This document shows positions 52,195-61,450 of a stretch of DNA of 64,000 bases, piece by piece (the first letter of the stretch is position 1; each line of letters opens with the position of its first letter). A program made the position numbers and the translations under genes. The notes beneath the pieces were generated by a model. The model did not search any database. It saw only the letters and a list, made by a program, of their open reading frames with translations, and had not been told where the DNA came from. Source of the stretch: Oceaniovalibus sp. ACAM 378 (lineage in GTDB: Bacteria; Pseudomonadota; Alphaproteobacteria; Rhodobacterales; Rhodobacteraceae); the NCBI RefSeq assembly GCF_008085915.1, contig NZ_VSJK01000005.1, forward strand, positions 124,001 to 188,000. The letters run 5' to 3'.

Positions 52195-53852
52195 TTACCC
52201 ATTGGCTCTTCGTTAAAATCGCTGCCGCGACGCACCCATTCGACTTTTCCCAGATCCATCTTCACCACACGGTCGGCCACCCCCCAATATTTTTCATCAT
52301 GGCTTGTCACGATGACAAGTTTCCCCCGATCTCGCAGGAGAGGGATTAAGGAATGGTAAAAATAGTCACGAAAATTGACGTCCTGCTCGGCAGACCATTC
52401 ATCGAACACGTAAACCGGTCGATCCTCAAGCAGTGCTGCGATCATCGCAAGGCGCTTGCGCTGGCCGGTGGACAGGTGCAGCTGATCGAATTTTCCATCC
52501 GCGAATGTCACCTTTCCGGTCAGACCCATCTCGTCAATCAGTCGGTTCACCTGTCCCGGCGCAATATGCTCAAGCCCGTAAAGCCGGTCGAACAGGTGAA
52601 AGTCCACAAAAACCGACGAAAACAGCTCGCGGTAACCGGCCATGTTGGCCGGTGTCACTGCGACTTGATCGGCGCTTATCCACCCTGATCGCAGCGGATA
52701 AAGCCCGGTCAGCATACGCAGTGCGGTGGATTTACCGCTGCCATTGCCGCCGACGAAAAACACCACCTCGCCGCGATCAAGCGTCAGATCCAGAGGGCCG
52801 ACCGCATAGGCACCCGGATCGGTGGCATCATAACTGAACCTCGCCCCGTTCAGCGATATGGCTTCAAACCCGCTGAACTGCGACGCCGCTGCGCGGGCCT
52901 GATCGGGGGTGATGCCCGGAGAGCGCGACAGTTCGCGTTCGACCGTCAGGATTGATTGCAGCCCCGCCTCGGCCCGCAGAAACATCGGCGACTGGGCCAA
53001 TGTCACCGAAAGGGTGCCCATGCAGAACAACAGGATCGGGATCAGTTGGAATATGACTGCCTTTTGCCCCGTGGCGTATTCAGGAAAGACAAACACCACA
53101 AACCCGAGCATCGCAAAGGTCGCCAGACTGCCCAACAGGATCAACGCGACCCAGTGCTCCACCGATTTCACCAACAGCCGTTCCAGCGCATAGGACCGTT
53201 TGCGATAGGCGGCGTCGATTGCTGCGGCCCGGCGGGCGTTCAGGCGCAGTTCCTTGGCGCCGTGGATGATATCGAGGATGGTATCCATGGTGCGCGCCTG
53301 CATCCGCTCCACATGGCGCAGCACATCGGCAAACCGCCGGTTGATCGCGCGATAGCCGACCGCGCCCAGCCCCACCGTGGCAATAAAGATCACGAAGGCC
53401 AGCGGCGACAGATACAGAAGATAGATCAGTGAGACCCCCAGCAGGATCATCTGTTGCAGCGCCTGAACAATCAGCGGGAAGGTGACGGAAAGATGGTTCG
53501 TCTCTTTTGCGACGAGAGAAAACAGCCGCCCCCGGCCCAACCCGTCGGCCACCAAAAGCTCAGATTTGCGCAGGTCATCGGCAATCGTCAGGCGCTTGCG
53601 GGTCAAAAGATCCTCGACAATGGCCATGGAGCGCAGCAGCGAAAACTGGTTCGCGGCATAATAGATCACAAAGGCACCGGTGAACACGCCCCAGGCAAGG
53701 GCGCTTGGCGGTGCTCCGTTCGAAACCGCCTCGGCGACACGGGTGATCACCACGATCAGCGCGGCATTCGCCAGTCCGGCGATCAGGGTAAAGCCCAACA
53801 TCGCCCGCAACTGCGCCCTTTCGGCGCCGCGCAGGAATTCAACCAGCGCCAT
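52191..53852 (-). CDS. ABC exporter, cyclic-peptide-export (SyrD/PvdE-like) type, second copy
   Basis: 553 aa fused TMD-NBD half-transporter in the inner membrane: six hydrophobic segments within residues 15-330, then Walker A GGNGSGKST (near 370), signature LSTGQRKRL (near 459) and Walker B VYVFDEWSAEQD (near 483). The RKRL signature and DEWxAxQD are typical of the cyclic peptide/siderophore exporter family. It probably exports the polyketide-peptide product. A strong GGAGG site lies 6 bases before its ATG, inside the end of the upstream exporter gene, with which it overlaps by 14 bases. Confidence 0.92.
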   Translation of the reverse strand: MALVEFLRGAERAQLRAMLGFTLIAGLANAALIVVITRVAEAVSNGAPPSALAWGVFTGAFVIYYAANQFSLLRSMAIVEDLLTRKRLTIADDLRKSELLVADGLGRGRLFSLVAKETNHLSVTFPLIVQALQQMILLGVSLIYLLYLSPLAFVIFIATVGLGAVGYRAINRRFADVLRHVERMQARTMDTILDIIHGAKELRLNARRAAAIDAAYRKRSYALERLLVKSVEHWVALILLGSLATFAMLGFVVFVFPEYATGQKAVIFQLIPILLFCMGTLSVTLAQSPMFLRAEAGLQSILTVERELSRSPGITPDQARAAASQFSGFEAISLNGARFSYDATDPGAYAVGPLDLTLDRGEVVFFVGGNGSGKSTALRMLTGLYPLRSGWISADQVAVTPANMAGYRELFSSVFVDFHLFDRLYGLEHIAPGQVNRLIDEMGLTGKVTFADGKFDQLHLSTGQRKRLAMIAALLEDRPVYVFDEWSAEQDVNFRDYFYHSLIPLLRDRGKLVIVTSHDEKYWGVADRVVKMDLGKVEWVRRGSDFNEEPMGK

Positions 53853-55494
53853 CGTTCACCTCCGGCGCGGGCAGAACCATTCCCAGATCAAGCTCCAGCC
53901 GCCTGTCGCAACAATCCCAGTACCGGTCGTCATGGGTCACGGCCAACACGGTTTTGCCGCGCGCCTTCAGCCCGGGCAGAAGTTCGGTGTAAAACAGGTG
54001 GCGGAAATGGGCATCCTGATCGGCGGCCCATTCATCCAGCACATAGATTTCCCTGTCCTCCAGAAGCGCGACAATCAGGGCCAGACGCTTGCGCTGACCG
54101 GTGGACAGATCGCGTGTGGTAAACCGTCCGTCGCGGTATTCTACCTTGTCGGTCAGCTCCATACGCGCGATCAGACGGCTCACCTCGGTCGGGTCGACGT
54201 CCTCCAGCCCGTAAAGCCGGTCGAACAGGTGAAAATCGGTGAAGATAACTGAAAACAGCCCGCGATAGGCGTCAATCTGATCTGGCGTGACCGGCTTGTC
54301 ATCGCACAGGATACGCCCTGCATCGGGCCGGTAAAGCCCGCACAAAAGCTTGAGCGCGGTGGATTTTCCGGTGCCATTCCCACCGGTCAGGAACAGGATT
54401 TCACCTCGGTTCAGCGACAGATCCAGCGGCCCGGCGGTGAATGGCACAGCGCCGGTTTCGTCGACGTAATGAAACACCACACCGTCCAGCGCGATTGTGG
54501 TGAAACCGCCAAACGCGACGGGCGAGTCCGCCGTCGGCGCAGCGCGGGGCGCAGGATCGACCAGTCGGCGTTCCAGCGCGTAAAGATGGCCCAGCCCCGC
54601 CTCGGCCCGGCCGATCAGCCGCACCACCGACATCATCGCGGCAAACGGGCCAAGGGCAAATACGGTGGCACCGACGATCTTGTAAATTGTGTCGGTGTAC
54701 CCGCTGAAAAAGATCGGCAGGACGAACACCACCATCCCGACCAGCAAAAAGATGAACGCATTGCTGAACTGCAAAAGCGCGACCCACCGCGCGCCAAGTC
54801 CCATCACAGTATCCTGCAACTGACGCGCGCGGATCTCGAAATGCGCGAACAACGCGTCGTTCTTGTCAGCGTTCAGGCGGATTTCCTGAAACCCCAGCGT
54901 GAAATGCGACAGCGTGGCAAGCATGTCAGCCTCGCGGTGATGCACGTCGACCATCGAAGCCGCCAACGCGTTCTGCCGGTTGATGAAAAAATACATCGCG
55001 AACAGGGTGAACCCTGCCACCAGTACGAAGGAAATCAGCGACAGCGTGGCGATGTACAGCAGCAGGAACAACAAAAGGAAACCGCTCTGCGCCGCACCGA
55101 TCAGCAATGGCAGCGTTTGCGCCAACTGGTCGGTTTCCTGTGAGACGGTGACGTGGATGTCCGCCTCGCCCAGGCGTTCGAGGGTGCGCAGGTCCGCGCG
55201 CGCCACTTTGCGAACCAGCCGCCGGCGCGTTGCCTCAATCCTGCGCTGCACAAATCGGTTGGCAAAAAGCAGCGAGGCCCGGTTGGTCAGCAGGAACAAT
55301 GTCAGAACAAGTGCATAAACCACGATCAGCCTTGGGCCGATATCAACGCCCGACCACAGCCGCTCGGCCGCATGGTTGATCAGCCCGACAAGCCCGGCAT
55401 TTGCCAGCCCCGCCACTCCGGTCATTGCGATGACGAACCGCCTGTCGGCCGGTTCCCCTTCGTTCAACAGACGAAGAATGTTGTTATGCGACAT
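53839..55494 (-). CDS. ABC exporter, cyclic-peptide-export (SyrD/PvdE-like) type, first copy
   Basis: 551 aa paralogue of the next gene with the same layout: six-helix TMD, Walker A GGNGTGKST (near 370), LSTGQRKRL (near 464), IYVLDEWAADQD (near 482). Two half-transporters encoded back to back suggest a heterodimer. First gene of the 46.8-kb chain of overlapping genes, so the main promoter must lie in the gap upstream. The ribosome binding site is weak (GGGGGTTA). Product export and self-protection are inferred from position. Confidence 0.92.
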   Translation of the reverse strand: MSHNNILRLLNEGEPADRRFVIAMTGVAGLANAGLVGLINHAAERLWSGVDIGPRLIVVYALVLTLFLLTNRASLLFANRFVQRRIEATRRRLVRKVARADLRTLERLGEADIHVTVSQETDQLAQTLPLLIGAAQSGFLLLFLLLYIATLSLISFVLVAGFTLFAMYFFINRQNALAASMVDVHHREADMLATLSHFTLGFQEIRLNADKNDALFAHFEIRARQLQDTVMGLGARWVALLQFSNAFIFLLVGMVVFVLPIFFSGYTDTIYKIVGATVFALGPFAAMMSVVRLIGRAEAGLGHLYALERRLVDPAPRAAPTADSPVAFGGFTTIALDGVVFHYVDETGAVPFTAGPLDLSLNRGEILFLTGGNGTGKSTALKLLCGLYRPDAGRILCDDKPVTPDQIDAYRGLFSVIFTDFHLFDRLYGLEDVDPTEVSRLIARMELTDKVEYRDGRFTTRDLSTGQRKRLALIVALLEDREIYVLDEWAADQDAHFRHLFYTELLPGLKARGKTVLAVTHDDRYWDCCDRRLELDLGMVLPAPEVNDGAG

Positions 55495-55751
55495 TAACCC
55501 CCGCCCAAACCTTGATAACGACGGGCCAAGGGCGCACCCTGACCGCGTTGATCTTCCGTGCGCCGATCTTGTCGCAGTTACGGGAAACGACCCCTCTCCC
55601 GTATTATTAAAAGCTGACGCACAGTCAATGGCGCTGTGTATTTTTCAAGCATTTGCCTAATGTTACATGGTTATTTCAATCGACATGCTTCCCATAGGGC
55701 GTTTGAGTGACTAGGAGTGTGACTGCCGACCCCCTCAGACATACGGGTGCC
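55495..55751. promoter_or_regulatory. Divergent control region of the biosynthetic cluster
   Basis: 257 bases between the six-gene minus-strand chain and the plus-strand ACP-asnB pair, therefore expected to hold both main promoters. It is much more A/T-rich than the genes at 55600-55680. A 7-bp inverted repeat TACGGGA / TCCCGTA (55579-55585 and 55597-55603, 11-base spacer) overlaps the start of this A/T-rich stretch and may be an operator. No promoter pair is certain. Confidence 0.55.
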
Positions 55752-56003
55752 ATGACAAAGATCCGCGATTTCATCGAAGAGCAGTTTCTCATCGAATTTG
55801 ACGAATCCTTTCCCGCAGATTCCGACCTGTTCAAAGAGGGGGTGATGGATTCTTTCGGCTATATCCAGATGATCCGTTTTCTGGAAAAGGAATACGGCGT
55901 GACGTTCAGCGAACAGGAAATGACCGGCGACGTGATGGTCAGCCTGACGCAGATCGAACAGGCCATCGCCCGCAAGACTTCGGTCCCGGCAAAGATCGGA
56001 TAG
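55752..56003 (+). CDS. Stand-alone acyl carrier protein for the amidated starter unit
   Basis: 83 aa. Four-helix ACP with the phosphopantetheine Ser in GVMDSFGYIQ (Ser34). Directly upstream of asnB (6-base gap), the arrangement seen in glutarimide pathways, where an ACP carries malonate for amidation. It would deliver malonamyl to the N-terminal KS of the first PKS. Start uncertain: ATG at 55752 is used because the domain begins there; an in-frame GTG at 55707 has an AGGG site 7 bases upstream and would add 15 residues. Confidence 0.88.
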   Translation: MTKIRDFIEEQFLIEFDESFPADSDLFKEGVMDSFGYIQMIRFLEKEYGVTFSEQEMTGDVMVSLTQIEQAIARKTSVPAKIG

Positions 56004-56009
56004 CGTCGG

Positions 56010-57989
56010 ATGTGCGGCATCGCCGGATTGTGTGCCCCCGCCATTGGCGCCCCTGCCCTGACGCAGGACGTGACGCGCATGCTGGCGCGGATTGGCCATC
56101 GCGGGCCGGACGGGGCGGGTTATGTGGCGGACAATGGGTTTGCCATGGGGGCGGTGCGTCTGGCGATCATCGATCCGACAGCGGGTGCGCAACCGATCAG
56201 CGATGAAACCGGGCGTTATTGGATCTGCTACAACGGTGAAATCTACAACTACCGCGAATTGCGCGCCGAACTGGTGGCGCAGGGGCGGCGTTTTCGCACC
56301 CGTTGCGATACCGAAGTCGTGTTGCAGGCCTGGCTTGCCTGGGGGCCTGCCTGTCTGGCCCGGTTCAACGGTGGTTTCGCCTTTGCGATCTATGACAGCG
56401 AAACCGGCGCGGTGTTTCTTGCGCGTGACCGGTTTGGCAAGCGGCCGCTGTTCATCGCGCGGCAGAACGGTGCGCTGTATTTCGCCTCCGAGATGAAGGC
56501 GTTTCTGGCCATTGACGGCTTCAGGTTTGAGCAGGACCCGGCACAGGTGGCTGCGATTCTGGCGCAATGGACGCCGCTGCCCCACCAATCCGGATTCCGC
56601 GATATCGACGCCCTGCCCATGGGCTGTTGGATGAAATGGCAGGCCGGGATCGCCACAGTACACACCTATGACAACCTGCGATTCGATCACGGCCCCGCTG
56701 TGACAACCGAGGCTGAGGCGCTGGAGCGGATACGCGACACCCTGACCGACAGCGTACGCCTGCGGTTGCGCAGCGACGTCGAGGTCGGCGTGTATCTCAG
56801 CGGTGGCGTGGATTCCGCGATCATCGCCGCCCTTGTGCGCGATATCACCGACAAGCGGCTTGCGACATTCTCGGTTGAGTTTGAGGATGCCGAATTCGAC
56901 GAATCCGCCGATCAGCGCAGCGTCGCCGCACATCTTGGCACCGATCACCACGCGCTGCGCATCAGCCATGCCGATATTGCCGACGCCACCCCCGACGCGG
57001 TGTTCCACGCCGAGATGCCCGCATTTCGCAGCGCCTTTGTGCCGATGTATCTGTTGTCGCGCCGCACACGCGACGAAGGGATCAAGGTGATCCTCAGCGG
57101 TGAGGGCGCTGACGAGGCATTTCTGGGCTATGACCTGTTCAAGGAAACCATGCTTCGCGAGCATTGGCACAGCTTGTCCGATGCCATGCGCCGCGACCGG
57201 CTGGCGCGGCTTTACCCGCATCTGTCGCACTATGGCGCCGAAGATATCGCCGCCGTCGCCGGCCTTTACAGCCAGTTCTCGACCGAACGGATGCCCGGTC
57301 TGTTCTCCCATGAAATGCGGTTTCAGAACGGGCGGTTCTCGGCCCGGTTGATGGCGGGCAAGGATGATCCCTTTGCGTCAATCGCCGCCCTTGTCGCCGA
57401 CGAAGACGGATTTGCCGGGCTTTCGGCGGTGCAAAAGGCGCAATGGCTGGAGTATAAAACGCTTTTGCCCGGCTATCTTCTGTCGACCCAAGGCGACCGG
57501 ATGAGCCTGGCGCACGGGGTCGAAAACCGCTGCCCGTTCCTTGACCCGGCGGTGTTCGCGCTGGCCAATGCCACCAATCTGAAATTTGATGACGGCTACA
57601 CCGAAAAACGCCTGCTCCGCGAGGCATTTCGCGGCAAGGTGCCGGACTCGATCATCGACAAGCGCAAGTTTCCCTATCGCGCGCCCGATGCCGCCGCGTT
57701 TGCGGCGCACAGGCCCGATTACCTTGATCTGATCCTGAGCGATGATGAACTGGCGAAAATCCCGTTCCTTGACGCACGCTTTGCCCGGCGCTTGGCGAAC
57801 AAGGTGCTTTCCCGCCCAGCGGGCGAGGTGTCGACCAAGGAAAATCAGACCTTCATGTATCTGCTTTCGATCACGCTGCTGCATCGCAGCTTTGTCCGGC
57901 GCGAAGGCCAGCCCACACCCTGCTTGCCGCCGCTTGAACGCGCGATCGATCTGACCAAGGGGCGCGTCACGTCTCCCATGGGAGTTTGA
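56010..57989 (+). CDS. asnB: AsnB-type glutamine-dependent amidotransferase (asparagine synthase family)
   Basis: 659 aa. The N-terminal class II glutaminase begins MCGIAGL with nucleophile Cys2 exposed after Met removal. The synthetase half has the PPi-loop SGGVDSA (about residues 264-270) and SGEGADE. Asparagine synthase homologues in polyketide clusters amidate carboxylates on carrier proteins; next to a free ACP it is predicted to convert malonyl-ACP to malonamyl-ACP, whose amide nitrogen later closes the glutarimide ring. A housekeeping asparagine synthase or terminal-amide role is less likely here. Its last 23 bases overlap the convergent enoyl-CoA hydratase gene. Confidence 0.92.
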   Translation: MCGIAGLCAPAIGAPALTQDVTRMLARIGHRGPDGAGYVADNGFAMGAVRLAIIDPTAGAQPISDETGRYWICYNGEIYNYRELRAELVAQGRRFRTRCDTEVVLQAWLAWGPACLARFNGGFAFAIYDSETGAVFLARDRFGKRPLFIARQNGALYFASEMKAFLAIDGFRFEQDPAQVAAILAQWTPLPHQSGFRDIDALPMGCWMKWQAGIATVHTYDNLRFDHGPAVTTEAEALERIRDTLTDSVRLRLRSDVEVGVYLSGGVDSAIIAALVRDITDKRLATFSVEFEDAEFDESADQRSVAAHLGTDHHALRISHADIADATPDAVFHAEMPAFRSAFVPMYLLSRRTRDEGIKVILSGEGADEAFLGYDLFKETMLREHWHSLSDAMRRDRLARLYPHLSHYGAEDIAAVAGLYSQFSTERMPGLFSHEMRFQNGRFSARLMAGKDDPFASIAALVADEDGFAGLSAVQKAQWLEYKTLLPGYLLSTQGDRMSLAHGVENRCPFLDPAVFALANATNLKFDDGYTEKRLLREAFRGKVPDSIIDKRKFPYRAPDAAAFAAHRPDYLDLILSDDELAKIPFLDARFARRLANKVLSRPAGEVSTKENQTFMYLLSITLLHRSFVRREGQPTPCLPPLERAIDLTKGRVTSPMGV

Positions 57990-58719
57990 GTTCGGTGACA
58001 TAGCGGCGGATGTCGGCAATCACATCCGCGTCGGCGAAAATCGCGCGGTTTGCGTCAAGCGCGCGGGCGCGGTCGGCCACAGGATCGCCGGTGATCCCGC
58101 CGAGATACGCCTTGTACTGCGCGATGGCCGGTTTGCGCAGGTGACGCAGCCGCGTCAGGTGCTGGCGCAGCGCCGTCTCGGGATCGTCGGCCACAATATC
58201 GACCAGCCCCGCCGCATGGGCGGCGGCGGCACCGATTGGCCGGGTCATCAGCGTCAGGTAATGGGCGCGCTGCCGCCCGATCCGCTGCACAAGGAACGGC
58301 AGCACGCAGGCCGGATAAAGCCCGAACAAAAGTTCGGACAATCCAAACGACGCGCTGCGACCGGCAATGGCAATGTCGCAGGCGGCGACGAACCCGACCC
58401 CGCCCGCATTGACCCGCCCGTGAACCAGCGCGATGGTCACAAACGGGCCCTGAGCCAGCGTCAGCCATAGATCGTAAAGCGGCGCGGGATCGCCCGCCGA
58501 ACCGCTGGACGATACCGCCTGAAAATCGCCGCCGGCGCAAAACACCTCGGCACCGCCCTCAAGCACAATCACCGACACAGCATCGCTTGTGCATCGGGCC
58601 AGAACCTCGCCTATCTCGGTGATCATTTGCGCATTGATGGCATTGTCGGCAGCGGGCCGGTTCAACCGGATCCGGCACACAGCTTCGGCGGTGGTGACTG
58701 TGATCGTTTCGTGGCTCAT
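57967..58719 (-). CDS. Enoyl-CoA hydratase of the beta-branching cassette (ECH1, PksH-like)
   Basis: 250 aa crotonase-fold protein with oxyanion-hole segments VFCAGGDF and VNAGGVGFVAACD. In HMGS cassettes ECH1 dehydrates the HMG-type branched intermediate on the ACP; the decarboxylating ECH2 is found here as a domain in module 5 of the first PKS. Its ATG overlaps the decarboxylating KS stop as ATGA. Last gene of the P450-HCS operon; 3' overlap with asnB of 23 bases. Confidence 0.9.
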   Translation of the reverse strand: MSHETITVTTAEAVCRIRLNRPAADNAINAQMITEIGEVLARCTSDAVSVIVLEGGAEVFCAGGDFQAVSSSGSAGDPAPLYDLWLTLAQGPFVTIALVHGRVNAGGVGFVAACDIAIAGRSASFGLSELLFGLYPACVLPFLVQRIGRQRAHYLTLMTRPIGAAAAHAAGLVDIVADDPETALRQHLTRLRHLRKPAIAQYKAYLGGITGDPVADRARALDANRAIFADADVIADIRRYVTELKLPWET

Positions 58720-59921
58720 GGCGCACCGATTATCAGCGCGGTCGAAATACCGCCGAAGCCAAAGGAAAACTTCAGCGCATGGTTGATCGCATGGGTTGCG
58801 CCGCCCGGCCCGACCCAGCCAAAGTCAGGGTCCAGCGGCGTTTCAAGGTTGCGCGTGGGGTGCAACCGTCCCTCGGCCATCTGCATCAGCACCGCTGCCA
58901 CCTCGACAACGCCCGCCGCCGACAGGGGATGCCCGGTGATCGATTTCGTCGCGTTGATCCGGGCATGGCCCAGACCCAGACTGCGATAAGTCTCAATCTC
59001 GGTTGCATCGCCTGCGGGTGTGCCAGTGGCGTGGCCGCTGACATAATCGATATCGGCTGCGGTCAATCCTGCCTCGGCCAAGGCGCGTTCGGCCGCCTGT
59101 ACCTGCGCCGCGCTGCAAGGTTCGGGGCCGCGCGTGCCGTCGGCCACCTGCCCCGCGCCAAGCAGACGCCCGAGGATCGCGCCGTCGTCGACATCGCCGG
59201 AGCGTTGCAGCACCAGGGCGGCGCAAGCCTCGCCATACAGAAAACCGTCGTGGTCACGATCCATCGGCCGACACGCCCGTCCGGGGCTATCGGCAAAGTG
59301 CGGTGCGCCCATGGCCCCCATCGCGCGCAACGCCTGAAGGTCATGCGCGCCCGGATCCTGCATGGCGCCAATGACGATACAGGCATCCACCGCGCCCGCC
59401 CGCAACGCCTCGGTCGCCGAAATGATCGCAACCGCTCCGCTGGCCGAGGCGGCGCCGACCGTGCGCGCGAAACCGCGGATCGCAAACGCCGCCGTGCAAA
59501 GCCCGCAAATGTCGGTATCGAGAAACATATGCCCATGGCGCGGCGGTACATAGACCAACCGGTCGCTGTAAGCGCGCAGGGCCAGCGCCTGTTCCCGCGC
59601 CATCAGGTTCGTGCCTCCGACGATCAGCCCGATCCGCTCCGGCGCAACGGCATCAAGCCCCGCCTGATCCCAGACCTCAGCCAGCGATGAAAGTGCAGCC
59701 CGTGCCGAAAACGACGCAGTGCGTGCCTGCCGGGGGGGCAGAATGTCGGGTGGATCGGGCATCTCGACACCAAGGAAAGGCGGCGTATCAGCGGGAGATT
59801 CGCGCCCTTCGCGCCGCAGCACACCGAACAGATCGGGCGCATCGAACAGGGCGTGACGGAACGCCGGTTTGCCGTGCCCCGCCCCGCAGCCAACGCCGAT
59901 TCCGGTGATGGCAATATCCAT
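58716..59921 (-). CDS. Decarboxylating ketosynthase of the beta-branching cassette (KSS, PksF-like)
   Basis: 401 codons. FabF-like fold, but the active-site Cys is Ser159 (GAASASGAVAI aligned with DTACSSSLVAI), while the two His motifs survive as GHATGT and ITGHPLSAAG. This Ser-type KS decarboxylates malonyl on the cassette ACP to acetyl, the donor for the HMG synthase. The start at 59921 lies 4 bases after the ACP stop; an upstream in-frame ATG would overlap the ACP gene and add unrelated residues. Confidence 0.92.
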   Translation of the reverse strand: MDIAITGIGVGCGAGHGKPAFRHALFDAPDLFGVLRREGRESPADTPPFLGVEMPDPPDILPPRQARTASFSARAALSSLAEVWDQAGLDAVAPERIGLIVGGTNLMAREQALALRAYSDRLVYVPPRHGHMFLDTDICGLCTAAFAIRGFARTVGAASASGAVAIISATEALRAGAVDACIVIGAMQDPGAHDLQALRAMGAMGAPHFADSPGRACRPMDRDHDGFLYGEACAALVLQRSGDVDDGAILGRLLGAGQVADGTRGPEPCSAAQVQAAERALAEAGLTAADIDYVSGHATGTPAGDATEIETYRSLGLGHARINATKSITGHPLSAAGVVEVAAVLMQMAEGRLHPTRNLETPLDPDFGWVGPGGATHAINHALKFSFGFGGISTALIIGAP

Positions 59922-59925
59922 CCAC

Positions 59926-60171
59926 TCAACCGCCGCTTTTGGCCGCAAGAAGATCGGCCAGTTCGCCAATGTTGCGCGGGCCATGCAGATCGACCATCGG
60001 CACCTTCAATCCAATCTCCTCCAACGCGGCGAGGATGATCTCGCTGCGCTCCATGGAATCGACTCCGAGATCGGCCAAAACGTCACCCCGCGCGATCGGG
60101 TGGGTTTCAAGGTCAGGCACCGTGTCGCGGATCTGCGCGACGAGAAGGCCAAAGATGCGTTCGCTGTCCAT
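59926..60171 (-). CDS. Stand-alone donor ACP of the beta-branching cassette (AcpK-like)
   Basis: 81 aa with the pantetheine Ser in LGVDSMERSE (Ser39). The DSMER context is like the donor ACPs (AcpK, MupAcp type) that carry malonyl, then acetyl, to the HMG synthase. A GGAAAAG site precedes the ATG; 25 bases separate it from the HCS stop. Confidence 0.9.
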   Translation of the reverse strand: MDSERIFGLLVAQIRDTVPDLETHPIARGDVLADLGVDSMERSEIILAALEEIGLKVPMVDLHGPRNIGELADLLAAKSGG

Positions 60172-60196
60172 TTATCTTTTCCAAAGCGACCCTGCG

Positions 60197-61450
60197 TCAG
60201 GCCCAGATATAGTTGCGGTGGTAACTGTCGATACTATCAAGAACAAGCCGCGCGCCCCCGGTATCGCGCCAGGCCGCCGGAATCAGATGCCGGTTGATCT
60301 TTGCGTCGCGGGTGCCAAACCGCACCGCCGAGGCGCCGGACAACAGCGTTTCATATTCGTCAATGCTCAGGCTGTGGCGGTCGTCCAGAACGCGGGAAAT
60401 ATTCATTGCGCCCAGTCGCGCCGCCCCTTGTGCATCAACGACACCGCTGAAAAACTCAGAACAGCAACCGGAGCCATAGGAAAACAGCCCGACGCGCAGC
60501 GGTTCAGACAGATCAACGGTGTCAATCATCCCGGCCAGCGCGAAAAACACCGATCCGCCCGCCGTATTGCCGACCCGTCTGCCATAGGTCAGGCTGGGCG
60601 TCAGCCGGGCTTTGAAATCGGCGGCGATGTCATTTGGCGGCGCCTTGTAGTGTTTGCGCATCAAGTGGCGATGCGCTCCCTTGACCATGCCGCCAAACGG
60701 CGTGTGAAAACACAACTGGTCAAAGGTCTCGCGAAAATCGGCCCCCTCCACCCGGCGGGCATAATCGTCAAACGCGCCAGCGCAGCAGTCGAGATAGGCC
60801 ATCAGCGAAAGATCGGCATCCCCCGCCTCGGTGTCGGGGCCGGGGCGGCAGGTGTCCATCACCTCGAACGCGTGGTTGCCATAGGCACCCGCATCCAGCC
60901 GCAGGATGTGGGGCGTGTCCGACACCACCATCGCGGCAGCCCCGGCGCCCGACGTCGGTTCGGAATAGGCCCATTCCTGCACCGCGTTCCCGTCAGCCAG
61001 TGCAAAGCGTGAAATGTCGGTCGTCACCACAAGAGCCTTGGCGCCGGGTGATGTGGCCGACAGCACGAAATTTGCCGCCATCTGGAGACCCGCAGCACCG
61101 GAATAACAGGCCTGCTTGATCTCGAACAACCGACAGTTCGGCGCAAGGCCGAGGTGGCGGTGCAAATAGGTCGAAAGCGATTTGCCGAAATCCAGCCCCG
61201 ATTCCGTGCAGGTGATCACCATTTCGATCCGCGCGCGCTCGGTCTCGCTCATCGCGTCTATGAGAGGTTTGGCGGCGTTGACGGCAAATGTCACCGGATC
61301 CTCGAATGGCAGGGCGACGGCCTTTTCGCTCATCAACAGGTTTTCGAACCGCGGCAGATCCAATCCCCGGTGATCGCACAAGGCGCGCACGTCAAGACAG
61401 GCCGTGCCGCCGAAGAGGTTCAACGCCTCGATACCCACGGCCCGGCTCAT
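60197..61450 (-). CDS. HMG-CoA synthase homologue for polyketide beta-branching (HCS, PksG-like)
   Basis: 417 aa. The catalytic triad is visible: Glu83 (CTESGLD), Cys115 (IKQACYSG) and His249 (CFHTPFGG). It adds acetyl from the donor ACP to the beta-ketone of a module-bound chain. The likely acceptor is the tandem Trp-flagged ACP pair of module 5. The start at 61450 is chosen because GGAGG lies 7 bases upstream and the ATG overlaps the P450 stop as ATGA. Confidence 0.95.
   Translation of the reverse strand: MSRAVGIEALNLFGGTACLDVRALCDHRGLDLPRFENLLMSEKAVALPFEDPVTFAVNAAKPLIDAMSETERARIEMVITCTESGLDFGKSLSTYLHRHLGLAPNCRLFEIKQACYSGAAGLQMAANFVLSATSPGAKALVVTTDISRFALADGNAVQEWAYSEPTSGAGAAAMVVSDTPHILRLDAGAYGNHAFEVMDTCRPGPDTEAGDADLSLMAYLDCCAGAFDDYARRVEGADFRETFDQLCFHTPFGGMVKGAHRHLMRKHYKAPPNDIAADFKARLTPSLTYGRRVGNTAGGSVFFALAGMIDTVDLSEPLRVGLFSYGSGCCSEFFSGVVDAQGAARLGAMNISRVLDDRHSLSIDEYETLLSGASAVRFGTRDAKINRHLIPAAWRDTGGARLVLDSIDSYHRNYIWA

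Noticed and set aside
55671-57311. Minus-strand open frame of about 546 codons opposite asnB
   Set aside because: AsnB motifs (MCGIAGL, SGGVDSA) are complete on the plus strand, and the antisense product has no domain.
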